A DNA stretch of 58,649 bases, from contig NZ_BOMM01000078.1 of the NCBI RefSeq assembly GCF_016862195.1, positions 1-58,649 of the forward strand, written 5' to 3'. Below are positions 23,151-31,132 of the stretch, piece by piece (the first letter of the stretch is position 1; every line of letters begins with the position of its first letter). The stretch comes from Paractinoplanes ferrugineus (GTDB lineage Bacteria; Actinomycetota; Actinomycetes; Mycobacteriales; Micromonosporaceae). The translations under genes and the position numbers were made by a program. The notes beneath the pieces were generated by a model, which saw only the letters and a program-made list of their open reading frames with translations, did no database searches and was not told the DNA's origin.

Positions 23151-24089
23151 TCAGATCAGCGCGCCCCAGCGGGCGGTCAGCTCGTCGCCGGTCGGCATCG
23201 CGGTCGCGCCGCCGTTGCGCTCGCAGACCAGGCCGGCCACCGCCAGGGCGAACCGCGTGCAGTCCTGCCAGCCCGCGAGCCCGGCCGGGAAACCGCCGCT
23301 GAGCAGGCGGCGGATCAGCGCGCCCATCACCGAGTCACCGGCGCCGGTGGCGTCGATCGCGTCGACCTTCGGCGCCGGCAGCATCGCGGTGCCGTCCGGG
23401 GCGGCCACGTAGGCGCCCTGCGCCCCGCAGGTCACCACGACCGCCTTGGCGCCCAGCCCGCGGATGTGCTCGGCGGCCGCGGCCGGCCCGGCACCGTCGT
23501 AGAGCACGACCGCGTCGGCCGAGCTGAGCTTGACCAGGTCGGCGGTGGCGAAGAACTCCTCGACCAGCTCGCGGTTGCGGGTCACGGCGGCGGCGTCGGG
23601 CAGCAGGGTCGGGCGGATGTTCGGATCGAAGACCCGCAGCGGCCCCGGGACCTGCCAGGCGGCGCGGGCGGCGTCCCGGAACGGCTCGCGGAGCAGGCAG
23701 ATCGAGCCGGTGTAGAGCACGTCGGCCCCGGCGATCTCCGCGGTGTCCAGGTCACCGGGGGTCAGCAGCGCGTAGGACGGTGGCTCGCCGTAGAACGTGA
23801 ACGTCGGCTCGGCGCCCTCGAACGTCGTCACGGCCAGGGTGGTGGGCACCCCCACCCGCTTCACGCCCCCGATGCCGACTCCCGCGGCACGCAGGAACGT
23901 GGCCAGCCGGTCGCCGAGGATGTCGTTGCTGAGTGCGCCGACATAGCGGACGTCACCCCCGAGCCGGGTGGCTCCCACCGAGACGTTGAGCGGCGCTCCA
24001 CCGATCGCCTGCCGGTAGATCAGCTCGCCCTCGCGCTCCGTCTCGAGCAGGTCGACCAGAGCCTCCCCCATCACGACCGCGTACCCCAT
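23151..24089 (-). CDS. PfkB-family sugar kinase (fructokinase-like)
   Basis: A 312-residue ribokinase-fold enzyme. The N-terminal GGAPLNVSVGATRLGG motif (about 30-45) and C-terminal DATGAGDS (246-253, catalytic Asp in GAGD) are both present. GEALVDLL near the start and the overall pattern resemble fructokinases, which phosphorylate free fructose with ATP in the cytoplasm. It is a single gene with no sugar transporter nearby, so the substrate is unproven. Confidence 0.88.
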   Translation of the reverse strand: MGYAVVMGEALVDLLETEREGELIYRQAIGGAPLNVSVGATRLGGDVRYVGALSNDILGDRLATFLRAAGVGIGGVKRVGVPTTLAVTTFEGAEPTFTFYGEPPSYALLTPGDLDTAEIAGADVLYTGSICLLREPFRDAARAAWQVPGPLRVFDPNIRPTLLPDAAAVTRNRELVEEFFATADLVKLSSADAVVLYDGAGPAAAAEHIRGLGAKAVVVTCGAQGAYVAAPDGTAMLPAPKVDAIDATGAGDSVMGALIRRLLSGGFPAGLAGWQDCTRFALAVAGLVCERNGGATAMPTGDELTARWGALI

Positions 24090-24177
24090 AGCCGCCCCCT
24101 TTTCCCCACAGCCTTGCGTCAGACTTCATTCCGCGCCAGTACCCGTCCGTTAGGTGGGCTTTTGGCATTATTTGGTG

Positions 24178-24774
24178 ATGTTGACTCGCGCACTAGCCCT
24201 GGCCCTGCCCATCACGATGATCACCGGTTTCCCGCCCGCGCCCGACATCGCCCCGGCCCACCCCGCCTCCGCGACGGTCCCGGCCTCGCTGCCCTCGGTC
24301 GAGGTGGTCGGCACGTTCGCGGCATACCGCCCCGGCTCGACCGCGATCACCTACGACCCGGCGGTGGTCCCGGCGGGCGCGACGGCCAAGCTCTCGATCA
24401 CCAGGACGGGGTACGGCACCGACGTCGCGGTCACGCTCACCGGCTTGACCGCCGGCCGGATGTACGGCGCCCACCTGCACGTGGGTGCCTGCGCCGCCGA
24501 CCCGGAGGCAGCCGGCCCGCACTACCAGAACCACCGGGACCCGGTGACGCCGTCGGTGAACCCGGTCTACGCGAACCCGGGCAACGAGGTCTGGCTCGAC
24601 TTCACCACCGACGCCGCCGGCTCCGCCACCGCCACCGTTTCGCACGGCTGGGACTTCCGCGCCGACGCCCCGCCGCACGCCCTGGTCCTGCACGCCGAGC
24701 ACACCCACACCGCGCCGGGCGAGGCGGGAAAGGCCGGCGCGCGGGTGGCCTGCCTGACCGTGCCCAGCCGCTAG
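24178..24774 (+). CDS. Secreted Cu/Zn superoxide dismutase-like protein
   Basis: A 198-residue exported protein: short hydrophobic signal (about 3-20), Pro/Ala linker, then a SodC-like beta barrel. The metal-site pattern includes HLHV (about 100-103), HYQNHRDP (about 119-126), NEVWLDF and HAEHTHT near the end, and the two cysteines (GAC and VAC) could form the conserved disulfide. The spacing differs from classical SodC, so activity is plausible but not certain. ATG 24178 follows GGTG weakly. Confidence 0.75.
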   Translation: MLTRALALALPITMITGFPPAPDIAPAHPASATVPASLPSVEVVGTFAAYRPGSTAITYDPAVVPAGATAKLSITRTGYGTDVAVTLTGLTAGRMYGAHLHVGACAADPEAAGPHYQNHRDPVTPSVNPVYANPGNEVWLDFTTDAAGSATATVSHGWDFRADAPPHALVLHAEHTHTAPGEAGKAGARVACLTVPSR

Positions 24775-24796
24775 CCCGCCGACCGGCAACGCCCTG

Positions 24797-24893
24797 CCCG
24801 GCCGGTCAGGCCCAGCCGGTCAGGCCCAGCCGGTCAGGCCCAGCCGGGCGGTCAGGCTCGGGCGGTCAGGCTCGGCCGGTCAGGCTCGGCCGG
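24797..24893. repeat. Tandem array of a 14-bp unit between convergent genes
   Basis: The unit GCCGGTCAGGCCCA repeats exactly at 24801, 24815 and 24829 and continues as three diverged copies containing GGTCAGGCTCG to about 24893. It extends into the last codons of the acyl-CoA dehydrogenase gene (stop at 24880-24882), so slippage could alter that C-terminus. Confidence 0.9.
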
Positions 24894-26499
24894 TGATCGC
24901 GGACAGGGCGAGGCCGGGCGCCAGGGCGCCGTACTCGAGGCCGCGGTCGGGCCCCAGGCGGGCCGCCACGAAACCGTCCGCGATCGCCGCCGGGGCCTGG
25001 AGGATCAGCACCGCGCCCTGCAACGCCAGGGCCAGCGCCTCGACGACGCGGCGCGCCTGGCCGGCGGCGTCGGCGGGGGCGGCGAGGGCGCGGCGCACCA
25101 GGTCGCGGGTGGCCGCGAGGTGGGCGTCGAACGCCGGGTGCACGCCCCGGGCCGAGGCGATCTCGCGGTCGAACGCCTGCACCGACTCGGGTTCGCGGGC
25201 CATCGCTCGCAGCACGTCCAGGGCGATCACGTTGCCGGAGCCCTCCCAGATCGCCAGCACCGGCTGCTCCCGGTAGCGGCGGGCGAGCGGGAAGCTCTCG
25301 GTGTAACCGTTGCCGCCCAGGCACTCCAGGGACTCGTAGGCGTGGTTCGGCCCGCGCTTGCAGACCCAGTACTTCGCCACCGCGGTGGCCAGCCGGCGGA
25401 AGGCCACCGACTCGGCGCCGTCGTCGTCGTAGGCGGCCGCGAGCCGCATCGCGGTCCAGGTGGCGGCCTCGGCCTCGAGCTGGAGGTCGGCGAGCACGGC
25501 GGTCATCGCGGGCTGGTCGATCAGCAGCGCGCCGAACGCACTGCGGTGGCGTACGTGCCAGGCCGCCTCGGCGACCGACTGGCGCATGCCGGCGGCGGTG
25601 CCCAGGACGCAGTCGAGGCGGGTCTGGGCCACCATCTCGATGATGGTGCGCACGCCGCGTCCCGGTTCGCCGAGGAGCCAGCCGGTGGTGTCGTCGAGCT
25701 CGATCTCGGACGAGGCGTTCGACTTGTTGCCGAGCTTGTTCTTGAGCCGCTGGATGCGGAACACGTTGGGCTCGCCGCCGGGCAGCACGCGCGGGACGAG
25801 GAAGCAGGACAACCCGGCCGGGGCCTGGGCCAGCACCAGGAAGGCGTCCGACTGCGGGGCCGAGCAGAACCACTTGTGGCCGGTCAGCCGCCACGTGCCG
25901 GCGCCGGTGCGGACCGCCCGGGTGGTGTTGGCGCGCACGTCGGAGCCACCCTGTTTCTCGGTCATCGCCATGCCGAAGATCGCCGAGGCCTTGTCGTCGC
26001 GCAGCCGCGGGTCGTAGTCGCGGGAGTAGACCCTCGGCAGCCACACCTCGGCGAGCGCGGGGTCGAGGCGCAGTGCCGGAACGACCGCGTGGGTCATGCT
26101 CACCGGGCAGGCGTGACCGGCCTCCACCTGGGCGAACAGCATGAAGGTGGCGGCCCGTGCGACGTGCGCGCCGGGGCGTGGCTCGGCCCAGCAGCTGGTG
26201 TGCGCGCCGTGCTCGACGGCCGCGGCGAGGACCCGGTGGTAGGCGGGATGGAAGTCGACCGCGTCGACCCGGTTGCCCCACCGGTCGTGGCCGGTGAACA
26301 CCGGCGGGTTGGTGTCGGCCAGCTCCGCGTCGCGCTGGAAGTCGGGCCGGCCGACCAGCTCGCCCACGCCGGCGAGGTGGCCGGTGGCCCAGCCGGCGCC
26401 GTACCGCTCGACCGCCTCGGTGAGCGCCGGGTTGATCAGGAACTCGTTGAGCCCGGCGCGGGGCGGGGCCTGGTTGACGACCTCATGCGTACCGTTCAT
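24880..26499 (-). CDS. AidB-like acyl-CoA dehydrogenase family protein
   Basis: A 539-residue FAD enzyme of the AidB branch: GHDRWGNRVDAVDFHPAYH (about 70-88), MTEKQGGSDVRAN (about 175-187), HKWFCSAPQSD, ECLGGNGYTE (about 410-420) and IWEGSGNVIALDVLRA. In E. coli AidB is induced by alkylation damage and binds DNA; other relatives may act as real dehydrogenases. ATG 26499 has GGAGG close upstream and overlaps the stop of the TetR gene by four bases, so it is co-translated with its likely repressor. Confidence 0.88.
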   Translation of the reverse strand: MNGTHEVVNQAPPRAGLNEFLINPALTEAVERYGAGWATGHLAGVGELVGRPDFQRDAELADTNPPVFTGHDRWGNRVDAVDFHPAYHRVLAAAVEHGAHTSCWAEPRPGAHVARAATFMLFAQVEAGHACPVSMTHAVVPALRLDPALAEVWLPRVYSRDYDPRLRDDKASAIFGMAMTEKQGGSDVRANTTRAVRTGAGTWRLTGHKWFCSAPQSDAFLVLAQAPAGLSCFLVPRVLPGGEPNVFRIQRLKNKLGNKSNASSEIELDDTTGWLLGEPGRGVRTIIEMVAQTRLDCVLGTAAGMRQSVAEAAWHVRHRSAFGALLIDQPAMTAVLADLQLEAEAATWTAMRLAAAYDDDGAESVAFRRLATAVAKYWVCKRGPNHAYESLECLGGNGYTESFPLARRYREQPVLAIWEGSGNVIALDVLRAMAREPESVQAFDREIASARGVHPAFDAHLAATRDLVRRALAAPADAAGQARRVVEALALALQGAVLILQAPAAIADGFVAARLGPDRGLEYGALAPGLALSAITGRA

Positions 26500-27116
26500 G
26501 GTCCCTCCTCGGGGTGGGCGCCGAGCGCCCGGAAGCAGAACGCCCGGATGCCGTCGGCGACCTCGGCGGTGGGCTCGTCGCGGTCCGGCCGGAGCCAGCC
26601 GATCAGCGCCTCCGAGACCGCGCCCAGCACGGCGGAGGCGGCCAGCCCGGCGTCCTGCGGCAGGAACTCGCCGGTGGCCAGCCCGTCGCCGACGATCCCG
26701 GCCAGCAGCTCGGTGTAGGACCGGCGGTAGGCCAGGCGCTCGGCCTCGACGACCGGGCTGACCGGTTCGAAGAGCAGCGCCCACGCCATCCGCCGGCCCC
26801 GCAGGGCGCGCCCGCTGAACGTGTCGACGAGCGCGCCGAGGCGGTCGGTGGCCCGCGGTCCGGCGGCGGCCACCGCCGCCCGCACGACGTCGATCTCGTG
26901 GCCGGCGGCACCGCGGAACACGTCGGCGAGCAGGCCGTCGCGACTGTCGAAATGCGAGTAGACCGACCCGACGCTGACCCCGCACTCGGCCGCGATGGCG
27001 GCGACGGTGGCGGCCCGGAACCCGCCGGCGGCCACCAGACCACGGGCGGCACGGCGCAGGCCGGCGCGCTTGTCCTGAGCGTTCTTCCTGGTCAGGGCGG
27101 TCGGACGATAGGGCAC
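26496..27116 (-). CDS. TetR-family repressor
   Basis: A 206-residue regulator with a basic start and the HTH TVAAIAAECGVSVGSVYSHFDSRDGLLADVF (about 36-66; written here only to show the family pattern in short parts: AAECGVSVGSVYSHF). The ligand domain (about 80-200) has no recognisable pocket signature. It precedes the AidB-like gene with a 4-bp overlap, and an inverted repeat TGAACCACGATTCA lies 9 bp upstream of its start, so autoregulation of the two-gene operon is likely. Confidence 0.88.
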   Translation of the reverse strand: MPYRPTALTRKNAQDKRAGLRRAARGLVAAGGFRAATVAAIAAECGVSVGSVYSHFDSRDGLLADVFRGAAGHEIDVVRAAVAAAGPRATDRLGALVDTFSGRALRGRRMAWALLFEPVSPVVEAERLAYRRSYTELLAGIVGDGLATGEFLPQDAGLAASAVLGAVSEALIGWLRPDRDEPTAEVADGIRAFCFRALGAHPEEGP

Positions 27117-27124
27117 GCAAAGAT

Positions 27125-27138
27125 TGAACCACGATTCA
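27125..27138. promoter_or_regulatory. Inverted repeat, probable TetR operator
   Basis: TGAACCACGATTCA: the outer TGAA and TTCA arms are perfect inverted copies around six bases, a common TetR-family operator shape. It is 9 bp upstream of the TetR start codon, in a local AT-rich patch. Confidence 0.6.
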
Positions 27139-27183
27139 TTTCATGGCCACAACCACTGCGGCAGCCGCCCGCGGGCGGGGTTC

Positions 27184-27212
27184 GCCCGAGTGCGGTCGGG
27201 GGCCCCTCGGGC
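27184..27212 (-). terminator. Hairpin after the PhoD gene
   Basis: GCCCGAG (27184-27190) and CTCGGGC (27206-27212) form a 7-bp inverted repeat just beyond the stop codon of the leftward PhoD gene. It has no T run, as is common in actinobacteria. Confidence 0.5.
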
Positions 27213-27215
27213 GTA

Positions 27216-28706
27216 CTAAATGATTCCGGGTCGGCCGTTCTGGATCTTGAATGAACGCAGGGTACGGACGGGGGCGCCGGGGGTGCTGACCGCGTCGATC
27301 GCGCGGAAGTCGGCGGTGATCTCGGCGGGGGTGAGCGTGCTCCGCAGGTAACCGCGGCGGTCGGAGTAGAAGCGCAGGTGCGGGTTCACCGCGCCGGTGG
27401 GGATCCGGGTGACCCGGCTGCCGTCGCCGCGCGAGGTGATCGAGGTGCAGACCAGTTCGGTGCCGATGGTGCGCGAGGCCGGATCGGCGTAGTCGGCCTT
27501 CAGGTCGTTCGCCCAGGCGGTGTGGACGTCGCCGGTCAGCACGACCGGGTTGCGCACCCGGCGCTCGACCCAGCCGCGCTGCAGGCGGTCGCGGGAGGCG
27601 CGGTAGCCGTCCCAGGCGTCCATGTTGGCGACGCCGGCCGCGTTCACCTGCTCGGCGAAGAACACCTGCTGGCCGATCAGGTCCCAGGTCGCGCGGTGCT
27701 GAGCCAGGCCGTCGAGCAGCCAGGCCTCCTGGGCCCGGCCGGGCAGGCTGCGGGCCGGCCGGTCGGCGCCGGGGCAGGCCCGGTAGCCGCCGCCGCACGC
27801 CTGCGGGTCGCGGAACTGCCGGGTGTCGAGCATGTGGAAGGTGGCCAGCCGGCCCCAGCCGACGCGCCGGTGGAGCCGGGAGCCGGGCCGCAGCGGCAGG
27901 TGCTCGCGGTAGGCGCGGTAGGCGGCGTCCCGCCGGATCCTCCACTGGGCGGGGGTCAGCGGCGGGCGGTCGTCGAGGCGGTGGGTGCCGGCGAAGTCGT
28001 CCTCGACGTCGTGGTCGTCGGGCACCGCCAGCCAGGGGGCGCAGGCGTGCGCCGCCCGCAGGTCGGGATCCGACTTGTACTGGCCGTACCGGCGCCGGTA
28101 GCCGGCCAGGGTGACGATCTCCGGGCCGAGGTGCTCGCGCACGTGGCCGGGCTTTCCGGCCCCCTCGTAGATGTAGTCGCCCAGGTGCAGGATCAGCCCC
28201 GGGCGCTCCTCGGCCATCCGGCGGTAGGCGGTGAAGTGACCGGCCTCGAGGTTCGCGCACGAGGCCGCGAGCACGACGAGGTCGCGGGCGCTCGCCCCGG
28301 GGGCCGGCGCCGTACGGGTGGAGCCGGTCGGCGAGTGATGTCCCTGAGCGCGGAACCGGTAGTAGTACTCGGCGTCGGGGGCGAGGCCACCGGCGACGGC
28401 GTGCACCGTGTGCGCGTCGGCGAAGCGGGCGGTGGAGGTTCCCCGCGCGACCGGCCGGGCGAACGACGGCGTGGCCGACACCTGCCATTCGACCGTGATG
28501 TCGGCGGAGGACATGCCACCGTGACCGTCCTCGGCGAGCGGGAACGGTGCCAGCCGGGTCCACAGGACGACGCTGTCCGGGGCGGGCTCACCGGAGGCGA
28601 CGCCCATCGAGAACGGGTAGGCCGGGCCGCTCGAGCGGGGCCCGGCCGCGGCGCCGAGACCGCTCAGACCGCCCAGACCACCGAGCACGAAGATCCTTCT
28701 GTGCAC
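27216..28706 (-). CDS. phoD: PhoD-type alkaline phosphatase/phosphodiesterase
   Basis: A 496-residue exported metallophosphoesterase. The start HRRIFVLGGLGGLSG has a twin-arginine look, consistent with the Tat export of PhoD. Motifs: FSMGVASGEPAPDSVVLWTRL (N-terminal PhoD domain, in short SGEP and LWTRL), HLGDYIYEG (about 172-180), PDDHDVEDDF (about 228-237) and LTGDVHTAW (about 388-396), which together bind the Fe/Ca centre. It releases phosphate from phosphomonoesters or diesters outside the cell. No PHO box was recognised upstream. Confidence 0.9.
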   Translation of the reverse strand: MHRRIFVLGGLGGLSGLGAAAGPRSSGPAYPFSMGVASGEPAPDSVVLWTRLAPFPLAEDGHGGMSSADITVEWQVSATPSFARPVARGTSTARFADAHTVHAVAGGLAPDAEYYYRFRAQGHHSPTGSTRTAPAPGASARDLVVLAASCANLEAGHFTAYRRMAEERPGLILHLGDYIYEGAGKPGHVREHLGPEIVTLAGYRRRYGQYKSDPDLRAAHACAPWLAVPDDHDVEDDFAGTHRLDDRPPLTPAQWRIRRDAAYRAYREHLPLRPGSRLHRRVGWGRLATFHMLDTRQFRDPQACGGGYRACPGADRPARSLPGRAQEAWLLDGLAQHRATWDLIGQQVFFAEQVNAAGVANMDAWDGYRASRDRLQRGWVERRVRNPVVLTGDVHTAWANDLKADYADPASRTIGTELVCTSITSRGDGSRVTRIPTGAVNPHLRFYSDRRGYLRSTLTPAEITADFRAIDAVSTPGAPVRTLRSFKIQNGRPGII

Positions 28707-28823
28707 TCAGCCAAGATATCCAGACATAGTTGGATTTACGGGCGAAAACGCAGCTGCCTCGTCCGAGGGAGCATAAGTGAGCTACATTGCGCCGCACGTG
28801 GGTTCGCGTCACAGGAGGTCGTC

Positions 28824-29339
28824 GTGCGGCTGGGTGTGGTTCTGGGGGGAGTCGCCCTCGTGGCGGCAGTCGGCGGATGCTCGGCGCGCGACGACACCCC
28901 GACCTGGACCGCCGCGTCACCCACGGCGTCGGCGTCGGCGCCGAGTCCGGTGAACGCCGACAAGGCGCCCGCCTACGCCGAGCCGTTCCAGTACAGCTAC
29001 ACGCTGACCCGCGGTTGCGACGCGAAGGCGCCGCTCGGCCGCTACAACATCGTCGTCAAGTCGGGCGACGTGATCGACTCCAAGCGGCTGGGCGCCTCGG
29101 TGCAGGCGTCCCCCAGCGCCCAGGTCGACCTGGGCCCGGCCGCCGGGCAGGACGGCGAGGAGATCGACCCGCCGACCCTGGCCGGCCTGATCACGATGGC
29201 CCGGACGGCCGAGGACGACGGCGCGCAGGTGACCGCGACCTACGACGCCAAGAACGGCCGCCCGGTCAAGCTCGAGATCAAGGCGGACGACGAAACCGAG
29301 TGCTTCGCCGTCTCCGACTACGACATCTGGCACTCCTGA
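28824..29339 (+). CDS. Putative lipoprotein (DUF6174-like)
   Basis: A 171-residue protein with a lipobox at VAAVGGC (cysteine about residue 19), a Ser/Thr/Ala/Pro linker and a soluble C-terminal domain: YSYTLTRGCDAKAPLGRYNIVVKSGDV and a closing DAKNGRPVKLEIKADDETECFAVSDYDI, which I associate with DUF6174. GTG 28824 has AGGAGG at a good distance. It is divergent from phoD across 117 bp and convergent with the aminopeptidase gene. Function unknown. Confidence 0.8.
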   Translation: MRLGVVLGGVALVAAVGGCSARDDTPTWTAASPTASASAPSPVNADKAPAYAEPFQYSYTLTRGCDAKAPLGRYNIVVKSGDVIDSKRLGASVQASPSAQVDLGPAAGQDGEEIDPPTLAGLITMARTAEDDGAQVTATYDAKNGRPVKLEIKADDETECFAVSDYDIWHS

Positions 29340-29349
29340 CCCGGCGGCC

Positions 29350-30813
29350 CTAGCCCGGCAGGCGCGGTCCCGCCGCACGCTGAGCGGCCATCCACTCCTG
29401 CACCTCGGCCGACGAGCGGGGCAGCTCGGCCGACAGGTTGCGATAACCGTCGGCGGTGACCAGCACGTCGTCCTCGATGCGCACCCCGACACCGCGCAGT
29501 TCGGCCGGCACCAGCTCGTCCTCGGGCTGGAAGTAGAGGCCCGGCTCGACGGTCAGCACGTAGCCCTCGGCCAGGTTGCCGTCGCGGTAGTTCTCGTTAC
29601 GCGCGTTCGAGCAGTCGTGCACGTCGATGCCGAGCATGTGCCCGAAGCCGTGCAGCGTCCACCGGCGGTAGACCGTGCTGTTCCCGTCCATCGCCTCGTC
29701 GACGCTCACCGGCAGCAGGCCCAGGTCGTGCAGCCCTTCGGCCAGTACCCGCATGCAGGTCAGGTGGATGTGCTTGTATTCCACGCCGGGCCGGATCGCG
29801 TCCATGCCGGCCTGCTGTGACGCGTGCACGATGTCGTAGACCTGCCGCTGCAACGGCGTGAACGTGCCACTCACCGGAACGGTGCGGGTGACGTCGGCGG
29901 TGTAGAGGTTGTGTCCCTCCACCCCCATGTCCATCAGCAGCAGGTCACCCGGCGTGGTCACCCCGGTGTTACGCACCCAGTGCAGGATCGTCGCGTGCGC
30001 CCCCGAGCCGACGATCGAGCCGTAGCCGACGTCGTTGCCGTCGTGCCGCGCCCGCAGCCCGAACACGCCCTCGAGCAGCCGCTCCTTGACCCCGCGGTCG
30101 GCCGGCAGCACCCGGGTCACGTCCTCGAACCCGCGCACGGTGGCGTCGATCGCCGCCTGCAGCTGGGCGATCTCCCACTCGTCCTTGACGAGTTTCAGCT
30201 CCGACAGCGTCCAGGCGAGCTCCCGGTCACGCGGCTTGTCCCGCTCCGGCTCGTAGGCCAGGATCGCCCGGTCGACGTTGGCGTCGAACCCGCGCAGCAC
30301 CCGCGTGCGCCCCGGCGCCGAGTGCGCGAGCACTCCCCCGAGCTCCCCCAGCGCGGCCGTCTCGAGCCCCAGTTCGGTCGCCTTCTCGCCGAGCGTGTGG
30401 GTGCGCCCGATCCACAACTCCCCGTTGCGGCTGCGGAAGAACGCGTCGGTCTCCTTCGAGTTGCGCTGCCGCGTGTAGAGCACCGCGTCGTGTCCCGACC
30501 CGGTCGGCCGCAGCACCAGAACGCTGTCCGGATCCCGGTCGCCGGTCAGGTAGAAGAAGTCACTACCGGGCCGAAACGGGTATTCGGTGTCGTTGGCGCG
30601 AACCTTCTCGTTCCCGCTGGGAATGATCAGCGTCTCCCCGGGGAACGCCGCCGACAGCGCCGCCCGCCGCTTGGCGAAGTTGGGCGCCTCGGCCAACGGC
30701 GCGACACTGAGCTCCTCATCCCGCCATCCATCCCGCATGAACTGCAGAAACGCCTCCGGAAAATCCGGGTCGTGCGACTCGGTCCTGGGCTGAGCCCCGC
30801 TCTTCTCGGCCAT
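29350..30813 (-). CDS. pepP: Xaa-Pro aminopeptidase (aminopeptidase P, M24)
   Basis: A 487-residue enzyme: an N-terminal aminopeptidase-P domain (about 50-200, with FYLTGDRDPDSVLVL) and a pita-bread catalytic domain. The five metal ligands are visible in MDMGVE, YTADVTRT, HGFGHMLG, VEPGLYF and VRIEDDVL. It removes N-terminal residues ahead of proline in the cytoplasm. ATG 30813 has GGGAGG upstream; the longer open frame is ignored. A 10-bp gap separates its end from the convergent lipoprotein gene. Confidence 0.92.
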   Translation of the reverse strand: MAEKSGAQPRTESHDPDFPEAFLQFMRDGWRDEELSVAPLAEAPNFAKRRAALSAAFPGETLIIPSGNEKVRANDTEYPFRPGSDFFYLTGDRDPDSVLVLRPTGSGHDAVLYTRQRNSKETDAFFRSRNGELWIGRTHTLGEKATELGLETAALGELGGVLAHSAPGRTRVLRGFDANVDRAILAYEPERDKPRDRELAWTLSELKLVKDEWEIAQLQAAIDATVRGFEDVTRVLPADRGVKERLLEGVFGLRARHDGNDVGYGSIVGSGAHATILHWVRNTGVTTPGDLLLMDMGVEGHNLYTADVTRTVPVSGTFTPLQRQVYDIVHASQQAGMDAIRPGVEYKHIHLTCMRVLAEGLHDLGLLPVSVDEAMDGNSTVYRRWTLHGFGHMLGIDVHDCSNARNENYRDGNLAEGYVLTVEPGLYFQPEDELVPAELRGVGVRIEDDVLVTADGYRNLSAELPRSSAEVQEWMAAQRAAGPRLPG

Positions 30814-31132
30814 GGTGCCTCCCACTCCTCTGCTCGCCCCCGACGTTACCGCCCACCCCCGGCCCGGGTCAGATCCCAGCCCTTTCAAGATCACCCGATC
30901 CGCGGTATGCCCCCGCGGCCCGCCCGCGCTTGCCAGGCCTCCCGCCGCCCTGGCGCCACGCCGCCGGCCTTACCGGGGCTCGGCGGGCTTCTTCAGGTTC
31001 AGCAGCTGGCTGCGGGCCATCACCAGGTCACCCACGGCGAGGCCCGCGGCCACCGGGCGAGGTGCCTTCATCACCACTTTCGAGCAGCAGCCGGGTGCTG
31101 CCGGTCACGCCCCAGCGGTCGCCGAGCATCTC
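30814..31132. other. Gene-poor interval upstream of pullulanase end
   Basis: About 319 bases with no convincing gene. A 33-codon leftward frame (31071 down to 30970, product beginning MKAPRPVAAG and ending LLNLKKPAEPR) has no clear ribosome binding site, and a second short leftward frame begins near 31127. The interval may contain remnants of a lost gene and the promoter of pepP. I see no terminator-like inverted repeat for the pullulanase gene. Confidence 0.4.

Noticed and set aside
24178..24774. Calling the protein simply SodC with certainty
   Set aside because: Histidine and cysteine motifs fit, but the spacing of the metal ligands differs from classical Cu/Zn enzymes, so only SodC-like is supported.
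28707..28823. PHO box upstream of phoD
   Set aside because: No GTTCACC-type direct repeats could be found in the divergent promoter region.
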